Part shown: positions 26,682-34,590 of the stretch, piece after piece
Position numbering within the stretch: position 1 is the first letter of the stretch
Layout: each line of letters opens with the position of its first letter
Origin: Marinomonas balearica
GTDB lineage: Bacteria > Pseudomonadota > Gammaproteobacteria > Pseudomonadales > Marinomonadaceae
Assembly: GCF_004362145.1 (NCBI RefSeq)
Contig: NZ_SNXC01000011.1
Coordinates: forward strand, 360,438 to 424,437
Length of the DNA stretch: 64,000 bases
Reading direction: 5' to 3'
Made by a program: the position numbers and the translations under genes
The notes under the pieces: model-generated
The model's database searches: none
What the model saw: only the letters and a program-made list of their open reading frames with translations
What the model was told of the DNA's origin: nothing

Positions 26682-28088
26682 TTACTGAATTGATAAAGAG
26701 GCTGATTCAGGCAATTTGTACATGCCTTTTACATTCTCAGTTTGAACATTATTAGCGTTGACATTAACTGTACTACTGTCGCTTTGAACTAGTGCGTGTT
26801 TGCCATTCGTCGCAGTGATGTTGTTTAGGTTTATGTCCCAATCACCTTGTTGACCGCCATTAGTTCGAACTAATTTTCCGAAATCGTCCGCTTGAAAGTT
26901 GTCAATGGTTAGGCTACCTGGTGCGTTCAATTGGAAAATCTTATCAGCAGCACCTTTTGCGCTGCTGTCTTTGATTTCTACATCGCCACTGCCTTTCATG
27001 GTTAACGCATCTTCACCAACATCTGTCCAGTGAACGTTTTCAAGCTTAGCGTCACCACGGGTATGGATACCGTCGGCGCCATTATCGCCAATAACGACGT
27101 TCTTAAGTTGTGCACCGTCTTCAAGAATAAACAAAGGTTTTTGACTTTCAGACTGTCCACCGTCTCCCAGTGCGTTGCCAGCAGTAAAGGTTTTGCCTGC
27201 GCCGTCAAAGGTTTCACCCGCCTTTACGACGATAGACTCGTTCACAACTTGGGCGTCAGAGGATGCAGTTGGAAACATTGTAGTCGCCGCGCCACTCGCT
27301 CCAGTGCTTTCACCAGCACTGCCAAGTGTTGTAGCTCCTCCAGTAGAAGTTCCGCCAGTAGAAGCACCGCCGGTAGACGTACCGCCGCCAGTTGCAGTAG
27401 CGCCGCCAGTAGATGTTCCACCGTCTGTTGTAGGAACTGCTCCAGCGGTAGACGTACTGCCTTCTGTTGTAGGCGCTGCGCCACCTGTCGATGTGCCGCC
27501 ACCCGATGTAGGGCTTGTTGCAGGCGTGCTGCCAGTTGAGCTAGGAGATCCAAACGTGTCTTCGTTATTGTCCATAAGTTTGCTAAGCAGTTCTTGAAGT
27601 GATTCCATGCCTTCAGATGTTTGCCCACTGCCGTCTTTTGATTGGCCTATCATCTGTTCAAGCAACTGCATCAGCAGTTCCATAATCAGCGAGTCTGTGC
27701 CTTCACTGGATGAAAGAGCGTCGGATCCCGTTGCTTCGCCAAGGCCTTTTGAGCCTTCACTTCCGCCAACGCCATTTGCAGCGGTGCCTGATTCACCTGT
27801 ACCACTCAAAGGTGAACTTGAGTTTCCACCGTTTGCGCCGCTTAGCGGTGATGTGCTGCCGTCGCTACTCTGACCGTCTGTTCCTTCTCCTTCTCCTTTC
27901 ATCATTTCCATTAGTGCAAGTATGAGTAGGATCAGTTTTTGTGAATCACCGTCAGCGCCTTCTAGAGAAGCGCCAGCTCCGGTATTGCTAGAACCTGCAT
28001 TCGATTGTCCAAGTAGGCTGGACAATCCGTCGCTCCCCATCTGGCCCATATTGAATGATTGAGGTATCTGTGAGTTTATACTGGTCAT
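26682..28088 (-). CDS. hrpW: HrpW-like harpin with pectate lyase (PL3) domain
   Basis: A 468-residue secreted helper protein with no cysteine. Residues 1-180 are harpin-like: glycine/serine-rich, acidic, with short amphipathic helices (KLILLILALMEMMK; MELLMQLLEQMIG). Residues 182-272 are a low-complexity linker of STGGA/PTTEGG-type repeats. Residues 282-468 match the polysaccharide lyase family 3 domain of HrpW (VVKAGETFDGAGKTFTAG, GADGIHTRG, VGEDALTMKG, SAKGAADKIFQLNAPG). HrpW proteins are exported by the Hrp system and thought to act in the plant cell wall or aid translocation. A near-consensus HrpL box lies about 95 bases upstream; avrE follows on the same strand. Confidence 0.92.
   Translation of the reverse strand: MTSINSQIPQSFNMGQMGSDGLSSLLGQSNAGSSNTGAGASLEGADGDSQKLILLILALMEMMKGEGEGTDGQSSDGSTSPLSGANGGNSSSPLSGTGESGTAANGVGGSEGSKGLGEATGSDALSSSEGTDSLIMELLMQLLEQMIGQSKDGSGQTSEGMESLQELLSKLMDNNEDTFGSPSSTGSTPATSPTSGGGTSTGGAAPTTEGSTSTAGAVPTTDGGTSTGGATATGGGTSTGGASTGGTSTGGATTLGSAGESTGASGAATTMFPTASSDAQVVNESIVVKAGETFDGAGKTFTAGNALGDGGQSESQKPLFILEDGAQLKNVVIGDNGADGIHTRGDAKLENVHWTDVGEDALTMKGSGDVEIKDSSAKGAADKIFQLNAPGSLTIDNFQADDFGKLVRTNGGQQGDWDINLNNITATNGKHALVQSDSSTVNVNANNVQTENVKGMYKLPESASLSIQ
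27320..27540. repeat. Low-complexity coding repeat in hrpW
   Basis: Imperfect 9-30 base units encode repeated GGTSTGGA, TSTAGAVPTT and similar peptides in the linker between harpin and lyase domains. Such tracts can change length by slippage. Confidence 0.75.
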
Positions 28089-28181
28089 TCCGATTCTCCT
28101 GTACGATTTGATCGTCGTTTTTATATCTCTGATTAGTGCCGATGCATTAGGAAGCTGCGAGCAAGTTCTCTATGCATATCT

Positions 28182-28209
28182 TGTGTGGAGATGACGAAAC
28201 AGAAGTTCC
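28182..28209 (-). promoter_or_regulatory. HrpL (hrp box) promoter upstream of hrpW
   Basis: Minus strand reads GGAACT-N15-CCACACA. This fits the hrp-box consensus GGAACC-N15/16-CCACNNA with one change in the -35 part. It lies about 95 bases from the hrpW ATG and would drive hrpW and avrE. Confidence 0.88.
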
Positions 28210-28263
28210 TTTAATCATCTGGGATTTGTAAAGTGGCGTAACGTATGCTGCTGAAAAAATTCT

Positions 28264-28608
28264 TTATGCTTGAATGAGTTGAATGAAAAGAGAATATTGT
28301 TTCAAAATAGTTGTAACACTCGGTGCTTGAGCGTTCTCAGTAATGACGATTTTCCAAAATGCTGCTCTCGATCGTAATGCCGCAGTCTGTGCGTAAAGTT
28401 GTGGTTCTTCTAAGCGTTTGCTTAAAATTGTGCGGATTAGATGCTCTGAATTTGCTGTTTCTGGCAGTTCTAACTCGAGCCTCGCTTCATTGTCATCGAG
28501 GCTGCAGTGTAATGAGCAATTGTCTGAGAGTGAAAAAGCGTAAGAGTTGCCCATGAGCTGTTCCTTTGCCCAATGTTCAATTTCAGGATTACCGGGAAAC
28601 GAGAACAT
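28264..28608 (-). CDS. hrpV: HrpV-like regulator/chaperone-sized protein
   Basis: A 114-residue protein when begun at the ATG at 28608 (MFSFPGNPEIEHW), which has GAGG upstream and gives the length of Pseudomonas HrpV (about 115); an ATG at 28626 is in frame but lacks a ribosome site. The composition is that of a small alpha/beta protein with SLHCSLDDNEARLELELP strands. I assign HrpV by its place as last gene after hrcC and hrpT, as in the P. syringae hrpC operon. HrpV there restrains the activator HrpS and is relieved by HrpG. Sequence alone would not prove it. It overlaps the end of hrpT by 20 bases. Confidence 0.65.
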   Translation of the reverse strand: MFSFPGNPEIEHWAKEQLMGNSYAFSLSDNCSLHCSLDDNEARLELELPETANSEHLIRTILSKRLEEPQLYAQTAALRSRAAFWKIVITENAQAPSVTTILKQYSLFIQLIQA

Positions 28609-28786
28609 AAGTAGTCGTATCCTCATCTTTATTAAGGCTATCTCTCATTCCATTTCCCCACCAAATGACTAAAGACTGATGAGTCGAGAGCGGACGGCTG
28701 CAATCGCTTATGCCACAGCTTTTGTTTGAGAATGAGCTACATCCACTGATAAACAGTACCGTTAAAGCCGTTAATAAATAGCGCAA
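28589..28786 (-). CDS. hrpT: HrpT-like outer-membrane lipoprotein (secretin pilotin)
   Basis: A 65-residue lipoprotein. The signal peptide MRYLLTALTVLFISGC has a lipobox with the modified cysteine at position 16. The mature part is short and cysteine-containing (SCGISDCSRPLSTHQSLVIW). Position immediately downstream of hrcC (12-base gap) and size match HrpT of plant pathogens, which helps the secretin reach the outer membrane. Family assignment relies on synteny, length and lipobox. Confidence 0.8.
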   Translation of the reverse strand: MRYLLTALTVLFISGCSSFSNKSCGISDCSRPLSTHQSLVIWWGNGMRDSLNKDEDTTTYVLVSR

Positions 28787-28798
28787 AATTGATCCTCA

Positions 28799-30940
28799 CT
28801 AATTCAGTACGTGATTGTTGGGAATAAGAGAGCTGCGTTGCTTCTTATTTTTGTTTGGGCGTCTCACCGCGAGTAATACTTCGACGGACTCCCAAGGGCC
28901 TAACTGAGTATTAGGGCGAACGGAAACCGCAATAGTGTCGCGATGAGCGCAGCTTGATTCGTCGAAGCGAGCGGGGTTTGGACTTTCGTTTCTTATTTTA
29001 CCGACTAATATCGAGTAGTCTTTGCTGTTATACCATTGCAGCTTTTTCGTGTTGATCTTGAAATTGTTGTTGGGTTTACAGTAATACTCAATGCCATATG
29101 GGGCGGACGTTTGCAGTGAAAAACCATTGGGAATGTATAGGTTAATGAGATCTTCAAATGCGCGGCCGACTTCGGCTCTTGTGATTTTTACAAAATCGCG
29201 GGCGTGTTTGTCTTTTTGTGATTCGAGCGCCTCGCCTAGTGCTTCCTGATTTTCGTTAGACACATATTGAAGTGGGTTACTTTCATTGCCAACGAGCCTT
29301 GGCGTGATGATGAAAAGGCGTTCTCTCTTTGAATGAACTTTGCTTGAATAGCTGAATAATTTGCCAATATATGGAATGTCTCCCAGTAAAGGAACCTTGC
29401 TTTCTCTTTGGGTTTTTTGCTCTACTTTGAAACCGCCTATGACAAGTGAACGTTCTGTTTTTATAACCGCTTGCGTGCTGATGCTGCCTTTGCTAACAGA
29501 AGGCGTTTCTGATCCTGAATTTGATTCAATATCGCCGTCTTCAATGTCTAAAAATAGCTGAATAACACGCTCTGCTTGTGAATCGATTAATCTTGGTAGA
29601 ACTTGCAAGCTGGTACCTGCCGTAATTTCAGATACATTGGCGACGCGTTCGCCTGTGGATTTTATGAAAGCGGTATTATTAAAGTCGATGATCGCTGGTT
29701 GGTTTTCGATAGTGAGGATAGATGGGTTTGCAACGAGTGAGGCGTCCCCGTCTGTTTCCAGTGCTCTAATTTGCGCGAAAAAATGATTAAAATCTTGAAT
29801 CGTCACCGTAGCTGATGATCCGCTTTTTAGAAAAGGAGAGGCGCCGGATGTGTTTATGTTTGCCTCTGTGTTACCGGATCCACCTTGCCAGTTAAACCCC
29901 AGCTCCGACAGTTTTTCTCTGTCTATATCTAGGATAATCGCATCAATTTCGATGACGTGACGAGGTTGGTCTAGTTGTGCGATGAGGTCTGTGTACATCG
30001 CCTTTTTTTCGTAGTCATCTCGAATCAGTACCGCGTTGTTTCGCGTATCTGCGCTGATAATGGAATTTGTTTTATTGTTGTCACTCAGTTTCGCGTTGAT
30101 TTCGCTTGGCGTGGCGTTTCGGTCAGCAATGCGGTTTTGAATTCGGCTCATTGCGTTTTCTCGCATAGCATCAAACGCCTCCATACTTTGCGCTGTTGTT
30201 TTAAAATCCATAGTATCGAGTGCTAAAGGCGCTTTTTTTCCACCGCTTCCTAGAAGGTTACTTAACATTGAAGCGACCCCTGCAATCTCGATTGACTTAT
30301 TGCGATAGCTGATGGATCTGTCATCGGCTAGTGCGTACTTCAACGGGAACACCATGACTTCTTTCTTTTCGTCTCCCTTTTTCTTTTTGCGCGACAAGGA
30401 TTTCACAAATTCGACATAGCGCTTTGGGCCTGAGACGATCACGGTGCCTTCGTCAGGCAGCTCTCCCCAACCGAATCTTTTATCGAGTAAGCCAATTTGG
30501 GTGAGTGCGTCTTTTAAATCTGATACTGCATCTTCAGAGACATCGAGTAGCTCTGATTTTTGATCTTTGAGAGGGCTGACATATAAGGTTCCGTTGTACA
30601 CAAACCATAAAAATTTATGCTCTATCGCAAGTCGATTTAGAAAATCTTGCGCTGAGTTCGCCTTAAGTTTGCCATCTACTGTGCCGGACAGGTGGCGACT
30701 AATAGACAAACTCACACCAAAGGTATTACAAAAAGAGGAGAGGGTGGCGCGAAGCGATGTTTGGTTGGCTTCGTAGGCAAACGCAGTTTGCTTCCAAGTC
30801 GGCGGAACCGCCGCGATTGAGTTCGAAGTAAGCGCAAATATGGTAACGCAGGCTGCTCCGCCAAGTTTGAAAGCGTTCAATAAGCGGCGACTAGAATAGA
30901 AAAATTGGCAAATCAGACAAAGGTGTCGTAAAAGCATCAT
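28799..30940 (-). CDS. hrcC: Type III secretion outer-membrane secretin HrcC (SctC)
   Basis: Forms the outer-membrane ring of the injectisome. At 713 residues it is family length. A signal peptide spans roughly 1-43 (AACVTIFALTSNSIAAVPP). N-terminal N0/N1 domains follow (TLSSFCNTFGVSLSI; VIVSGPKRYVEFVKSL), then the N3-like domain (NAVLIRDDYEKKAMYTDLIA) and the secretin core with VIEIDAIILDIDREKLSELG, VPLLGDIPYIGKLF and ERLFIITPRLV. It sits in an hrpF-hrpG-hrcC-hrpT-hrpV operon typical of the Hrp1 group, preceded 754 bases upstream by a HrpL box. Confidence 0.95.
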   Translation of the reverse strand: MMLLRHLCLICQFFYSSRRLLNAFKLGGAACVTIFALTSNSIAAVPPTWKQTAFAYEANQTSLRATLSSFCNTFGVSLSISRHLSGTVDGKLKANSAQDFLNRLAIEHKFLWFVYNGTLYVSPLKDQKSELLDVSEDAVSDLKDALTQIGLLDKRFGWGELPDEGTVIVSGPKRYVEFVKSLSRKKKKGDEKKEVMVFPLKYALADDRSISYRNKSIEIAGVASMLSNLLGSGGKKAPLALDTMDFKTTAQSMEAFDAMRENAMSRIQNRIADRNATPSEINAKLSDNNKTNSIISADTRNNAVLIRDDYEKKAMYTDLIAQLDQPRHVIEIDAIILDIDREKLSELGFNWQGGSGNTEANINTSGASPFLKSGSSATVTIQDFNHFFAQIRALETDGDASLVANPSILTIENQPAIIDFNNTAFIKSTGERVANVSEITAGTSLQVLPRLIDSQAERVIQLFLDIEDGDIESNSGSETPSVSKGSISTQAVIKTERSLVIGGFKVEQKTQRESKVPLLGDIPYIGKLFSYSSKVHSKRERLFIITPRLVGNESNPLQYVSNENQEALGEALESQKDKHARDFVKITRAEVGRAFEDLINLYIPNGFSLQTSAPYGIEYYCKPNNNFKINTKKLQWYNSKDYSILVGKIRNESPNPARFDESSCAHRDTIAVSVRPNTQLGPWESVEVLLAVRRPNKNKKQRSSLIPNNHVLN

Positions 30941-30962
30941 AAATGGCTCGCGTTAATGAAGG

Positions 30963-31451
30963 TTATGCGTGATTTGTAGGTGGCGTATACTGAAACCTTG
31001 AAGACAGTGACTGTCTGGCATAGAAGTCTCTGCTATCGGATGTGGTAGGCGGAACAGCGTGTCCTTTATCTGACAGCTGCAACCACGCGTCGGCAAAATT
31101 ACTCATATGTTCGAGCGAATTATTTAGGTTTACACTGTTCATTTCGAGATCCGATGTTAAGTTCACTGAACAGCTGAGAGCATATTGACCAAACTTATTG
31201 ATGGCTGGAGAAATTTGGTGTTTTTCAAATGTAAAAGATGCGATGTCTAGGGTGTTTTTCACATTGAAATCATTCTCATTTATATTAATATGCAAACAAC
31301 AATGAACATTTAAAGCCATTTTATTTAAGCTGCACTGGAACTGATCGATACTAATGTCCAATTCCTCATCCTCGGATTCGAGCCAATCAGATAAATTTTG
31401 TGCTAGGCCTGACATATCTATTTTACTAGACGATCTGCTATCTAATTTCAT
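30963..31451 (-). CDS. hrpG: HrpG-like protein
   Basis: A 162-residue acidic protein without recognisable motif (SGLAQNLSDWLESEDEELD near the start; FGQYALSCSVNLTSDLEM later). Its place between hrpF and hrcC is that of hrpG in P. syringae, where HrpG is a chaperone-like protein that binds HrpV. It overlaps the hrpF end by 14 bases, so both are translated together. The C-terminal ~35 residues look disordered. I call it HrpG by synteny and size only. Confidence 0.6.
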   Translation of the reverse strand: MKLDSRSSSKIDMSGLAQNLSDWLESEDEELDISIDQFQCSLNKMALNVHCCLHININENDFNVKNTLDIASFTFEKHQISPAINKFGQYALSCSVNLTSDLEMNSVNLNNSLEHMSNFADAWLQLSDKGHAVPPTTSDSRDFYARQSLSSRFQYTPPTNHA

Positions 31452-31659
31452 TTATAATGGACTTTGCTAAATTGTGCTTTACTGTTAATTCTTGATTTAA
31501 AGCCCAGCTAGCTGCTGCATTTTGCCTTCTTACTGAATTAAAGGCCGCAATATCATCTAAAGAGATACCATCAACACTGGAAGCAATTTTATCGATTGCA
31601 TCTTGTGTTCGTTCAAATTGATTATCAAGCCTATTACGTAACCCTTCAATTGATGACAT
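31438..31659 (-). CDS. hrpF: HrpF-like small secretion protein
   Basis: A 73-residue, almost wholly helical protein (GLRNRLDNQFERTQDAIDKI; AASWALNQELTVKHNLAKSI). Length and position as first gene before hrpG-hrcC correspond to HrpF (74 residues in P. syringae), a small partner of the pilus subunit. The helical C-terminus also recalls inner-rod proteins of other systems, so an inner-rod role cannot be excluded. A HrpL box lies 36 bases upstream of the ATG. Confidence 0.65.
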   Translation of the reverse strand: MSSIEGLRNRLDNQFERTQDAIDKIASSVDGISLDDIAAFNSVRRQNAAASWALNQELTVKHNLAKSIINEIR

Positions 31660-31694
31660 ATCTAATTATCCTTATGACAATTGTTCGTTGTAAT

Positions 31695-31722
31695 TGTGTG
31701 ATAAAAATGGAGGTGCAGTTCC
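31695..31722 (-). promoter_or_regulatory. HrpL (hrp box) promoter upstream of hrpF-hrpG-hrcC-hrpT-hrpV
   Basis: Minus strand reads GGAACT-N15-TCACACA, two single-base departures from GGAACC-N15/16-CCACNNA with correct spacing. It sits in the gap between the avrF-like gene and hrpF. Confidence 0.82.
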
Positions 31723-31801
31723 ATCGAAATATCTATTAAACTGATAAAGCTAAATTAGTTGAGTCTAAATTAATGTTTTATTAATTAGTTTTTTCTAAAT
31801 A

Positions 31802-32227
31802 TTATTGAATCGCTGTATCGCTTGATAATATTTCATATATAAACTGCCTAACATCACGTACTTGCTCTATAAAACCCATTAGGGTGTTTTTAAAATGCTC
31901 ATGATCTGTTTTTTCCAAATCGATCATGTTGCATAAGCAAATTTGACCCGCTTCATCAATTGCTAGCCAGCACCCTTGCATTGCGCTTATTTCAAAATTT
32001 AGTAATAAAATGGCGCGTAAAACATCAGTTGAAACATTCGACTCTAATTGCAATAGAGTACAGTGAAGTATGACGCTACTGCTTTGTTTGGGGACTTCAA
32101 TAACAACACTTTGTTGATCTTCTGCATCGAATAGAGCGCACACTCCATCTTTCAGTTCTAGCGGTGTATTTATAAACTGAGCAAAGTGCTTAATTAGGTC
32201 GTTCGCCTTTAGTTCGTATGGTGTCAT
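31802..32227 (-). CDS. avrF: AvrF/DspF-like class I effector chaperone
   Basis: A 141-residue acidic protein with the CesT/DspF pattern: an N-terminal helix (LIKHFAQFINTPLELKDGVC) leading to GVCALFDAEDQQSVVIEVP and a strand/helix core (SSVILHCTLLQLESN; RAILLLNFEISAMQGCWLAI). From memory DspF of Erwinia reads LNLKEGVCALYDE at the same place. Such chaperones bind the N-terminus of AvrE/DspE and hold it ready for export. In known plant pathogens the gene adjoins avrE; here it is 5 kb away, upstream of hrpF, with its own HrpL box. Confidence 0.82.
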   Translation of the reverse strand: MTPYELKANDLIKHFAQFINTPLELKDGVCALFDAEDQQSVVIEVPKQSSSVILHCTLLQLESNVSTDVLRAILLLNFEISAMQGCWLAIDEAGQICLCNMIDLEKTDHEHFKNTLMGFIEQVRDVRQFIYEILSSDTAIQ

Positions 32228-32292
32228 GTCTATTCAATCTCAATGAAATGTTGCTGAAAACGAGTGCGATGAATTTACTTAATGTTCTAAAG

Positions 32293-32320
32293 TGAGTGAT
32301 AAATTTCGTTCATCAGTTCC
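32293..32320 (-). promoter_or_regulatory. HrpL (hrp box) promoter upstream of avrF
   Basis: Minus strand reads GGAACT-N15-TCACTCA, 66 bases from the avrF ATG and about 50 bases after the hrpL stop. Same one-base deviations as the box before hrpF. Confidence 0.82.
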
Positions 32321-32370
32321 ATTTTTACTTTCTTTTTTATGTATTAACTTATTGAAAATTATAATTTATT

Positions 32371-32910
32371 TTACGCAATGCATTGCTTTAACACCTGTCG
32401 AGCTCTTGATAGGCGAGAACGAATTGTTCCGATTGGTACACCGACCGCATTCGCTGTTTCCTGATAGCTGTAGTCTTTATCAATGACCATATCTAATATG
32501 AATTGAGTGTCTGTAGGGAGTTGATTCATCGCATCGACTGTCTTTGATAGAAGACTTTCATGCTCGACTAGCATAGCGGGATCGGCCTCGATTTCAGACT
32601 CTAAACTGTAAATTAAGGCCTCCGTCATTTCTTCAAGTTCTGGTGCATTGTAGAATTTTTTGAAGTAGTTTTTTGTCAAGTTTGCGGCAATACCAAATAA
32701 CCACGTTTCAGGTTTTGAGTCGCCACTGAATTTATGTTGGCATCGAATTGCTTCTAAGTAAGTGAACTGGAGTACTTCTTCAGCATCTTCTTTATGCCAA
32801 ATTTTTTTACTGATAAATCGTCTCAATTTTTCATTTTGTGTTGAGTAAAGACCTTCAATATCAATTTTGCAATTTTCTTGGCTTTTATTGACGCAGTTCA
32901 ATGTATTCAT
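32371..32910 (-). CDS. hrpL: HrpL-like ECF sigma factor
   Basis: Alternative sigma factor of 179 residues that directs RNA polymerase to hrp-box promoters. The ATG at 32910 has GGA seven bases before it; an in-frame TTG four codons earlier does not. Region 2 spans about 20-85 (ISKKIWHKEDAEEVLQFTYL, KPETWLFGIAANL). Region 4 (about 125-178) ends in YQETANAVGVPIGTIRSRLS. P. syringae HrpL is 184 residues. Four well-formed hrp boxes in this locus support the assignment. In Hrp1 systems hrpL is itself driven by sigma-54 and HrpR/HrpS; no clear sigma-54 site was found upstream and no hrpR/S gene lies in the window. Confidence 0.88.
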   Translation of the reverse strand: MNTLNCVNKSQENCKIDIEGLYSTQNEKLRRFISKKIWHKEDAEEVLQFTYLEAIRCQHKFSGDSKPETWLFGIAANLTKNYFKKFYNAPELEEMTEALIYSLESEIEADPAMLVEHESLLSKTVDAMNQLPTDTQFILDMVIDKDYSYQETANAVGVPIGTIRSRLSRARQVLKQCIA

Positions 32911-33474
32911 TAGCAATTCCAATATTATTTCTTTCTAATTTAGGGAAAACTTTTAATGCTGTTTTCTGCTCCATTTAGAGAAACTTATATTGATTTTATA
33001 TTTAAATAGAAAAAAACTATCAAGTAATAGAAAAATAAATTGGAACTAAATTTTTTTCGGTTTTACAAGCTAAATGTCTGTTTTTTCTATTCCTTTACAA
33101 ATAAATTACAATAATTTTACTTTTTGAAATAGAGCGTTTCGTTTTTGTTAATAAATATTTTGTTAAGTAATAAGTTTTTTTAGATTATGTGTTTGTAAAT
33201 AGAGTCCTACACAGATATAAGTCATATTTTTTACTTTCTTGGTTTGGATTATTTAAATATTTATTTTCATTTGCTTTTATTTGTGTCTGGTTTCTTTTTA
33301 CGTGAGATATTTTTGTTTGTTTTATAAAAAAGTGAAAAATAAACGATGGTTTTATGATGTGTTTTTGTTTTTTTGTTGAGTCTTTTAGAAATGAATAGAG
33401 TTACTTTTCCTTCTTGTTAAGAAGAAAATTTTCTATATTTTTGGTGGTTTTTGGCTTTTTTGTGGAAGCGTTGG
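32911..33474. other. Long AT-rich gap between hrcU and hrpL
   Basis: About 560 bases, extremely rich in A and T and with no open frame of note. It must carry the hrpL promoter and the end of the hrpQ-hrcU transcript. I could not find a GG-N10-GC sigma-54 element or a convincing terminator hairpin in it. Confidence 0.6.
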
Positions 33475-34581
33475 TTACTGTGTTTCTAAATCTGGGATTC
33501 TTAAAACGCCATCGCTCATTTTAACAGTATCTCGTTCCAGTTCGCCCAAAACTTGATAGATCTTTGCGACATAGCGAAGTGTCGTCCTCGGTATGTAGTG
33601 GCCTTCTTTCTCTTTGTATAAGGTTCTTGCTAACCATATAAAACGGATAACAGGAATCCCTTTGCTTTTCGCTTGCTCAATGAGATCTAATGCATCTTGA
33701 TCTTCCCCTTTGGTCAGGATTTTTGGTAAGGGGGTTTCTTCTGCGCGATAATACAGAGCAACCGCAAAGTGTGTCGGATTGACGACAAGCGCATCTGCAT
33801 CGCCGAGTTCTGGCTTCACAGAAGGTGCCGGCGCAGGCTCTTCATTTGCAAGTCGAATAGCTTCCGATTTACGTTGTCCTTTGAAATGCGGGTCGCCTTC
33901 CTGATTTTTGTATTCCTGCTTTACGTCGTCTTTACTCATTTTTAGGCTTTTGGCGTGGAAGTACTTCTGCATACCAAAATCTATAGAAGCGATCACGATG
34001 AGAACTCCTATGATTGCTCTTTCTACTTTAAGGAACAGCTCAGCAATACCGCGCCAAGTTGTATCGAGATCGGTGAGGGCCAATTTTCCTAATGACGGCA
34101 AAATAGGGAGGAGGATGAAATACATGATGACACCGATTGTGATGGCCTTTACAAAGCTATTGAACAGCTCAAACAGCTTTTTCCCTGAAAACATATTCTT
34201 TAATTGGTTGAAAGGGTTCAATTTATTGAAGTCGATCTTCAATGCCTCAGGAGCAATCAAAAAGCCAAATTGAAGCCACCCTCCCATTAGCCTCAGCACT
34301 ACTGCGATTCCCAAAGCCATTACGATCATCGACGCGGCAATGGTCAAACAGTTTACGACGGTTGCCTGAAGCGCGTATTCAAAGGGTTGATTGATCATCG
34401 AAAGGGGGATTGCTGTGAGTTTTTCTAGATTGCGAACACCCGATTCAACCATGCCTAATACAACTTCCATTAGAACGCCCAAGATCATTAGCTTGTGAAT
34501 GTCCTGACTTTGTCCGACTTGGCCTTTTTTGCGAGAGTCTTTTACTTTTTGGGGGGTTGCCTTTTCTGTTTTTTCACTCAT
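33475..34581 (-). CDS. hrcU: Type III export switch protein HrcU (SctU)
   Basis: Inner-membrane export-gate protein that self-cleaves to switch substrate specificity. The 368-residue chain has four hydrophobic segments in its first 210 residues and a cytoplasmic tail. The autocleavage motif NPTH is present at about 268-271 (DADALVVNPTHFAVALYYR). The N-terminus MSEKTEKATPQKVKDSRKKG is typical of FlhB/SctU. It is last in the hrpQ-hrcN-hrpO-hrpP-hrcQRSTU operon, 9 bases after hrcT. The intact NPTH argues for a working apparatus. Confidence 0.96.
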   Translation of the reverse strand: MSEKTEKATPQKVKDSRKKGQVGQSQDIHKLMILGVLMEVVLGMVESGVRNLEKLTAIPLSMINQPFEYALQATVVNCLTIAASMIVMALGIAVVLRLMGGWLQFGFLIAPEALKIDFNKLNPFNQLKNMFSGKKLFELFNSFVKAITIGVIMYFILLPILPSLGKLALTDLDTTWRGIAELFLKVERAIIGVLIVIASIDFGMQKYFHAKSLKMSKDDVKQEYKNQEGDPHFKGQRKSEAIRLANEEPAPAPSVKPELGDADALVVNPTHFAVALYYRAEETPLPKILTKGEDQDALDLIEQAKSKGIPVIRFIWLARTLYKEKEGHYIPRTTLRYVAKIYQVLGELERDTVKMSDGVLRIPDLETQ

Positions 34582-34590
34582 AAATCCGCC

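Noticed and set aside
27320-27540. Regular short repeats resembling a small array
   Set aside because: Units are imperfect, lack unique spacers and preserve the hrpW reading frame, so this is a coding repeat and not CRISPR.
27030-27628. Long serine/cysteine/arginine-rich open frames on both strands across hrpW
   Set aside because: They are shadows of the low-complexity repeat in hrpW; composition is unlike any protein and the hrpW frame encodes a recognisable harpin and lyase.
28264-28608. Candidate chaperone for AvrE or HrpW instead of HrpV
   Set aside because: Its position after hrcC-hrpT and its length fit HrpV better, and a stronger AvrF/DspF match exists at 31802-32227.
32956-32973. 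GG-N11-GC on the minus strand upstream of hrpL as a sigma-54 promoter
   Set aside because: Spacing is 11 rather than 10 and the flanking bases do not fit TGGCAC/TTGC.
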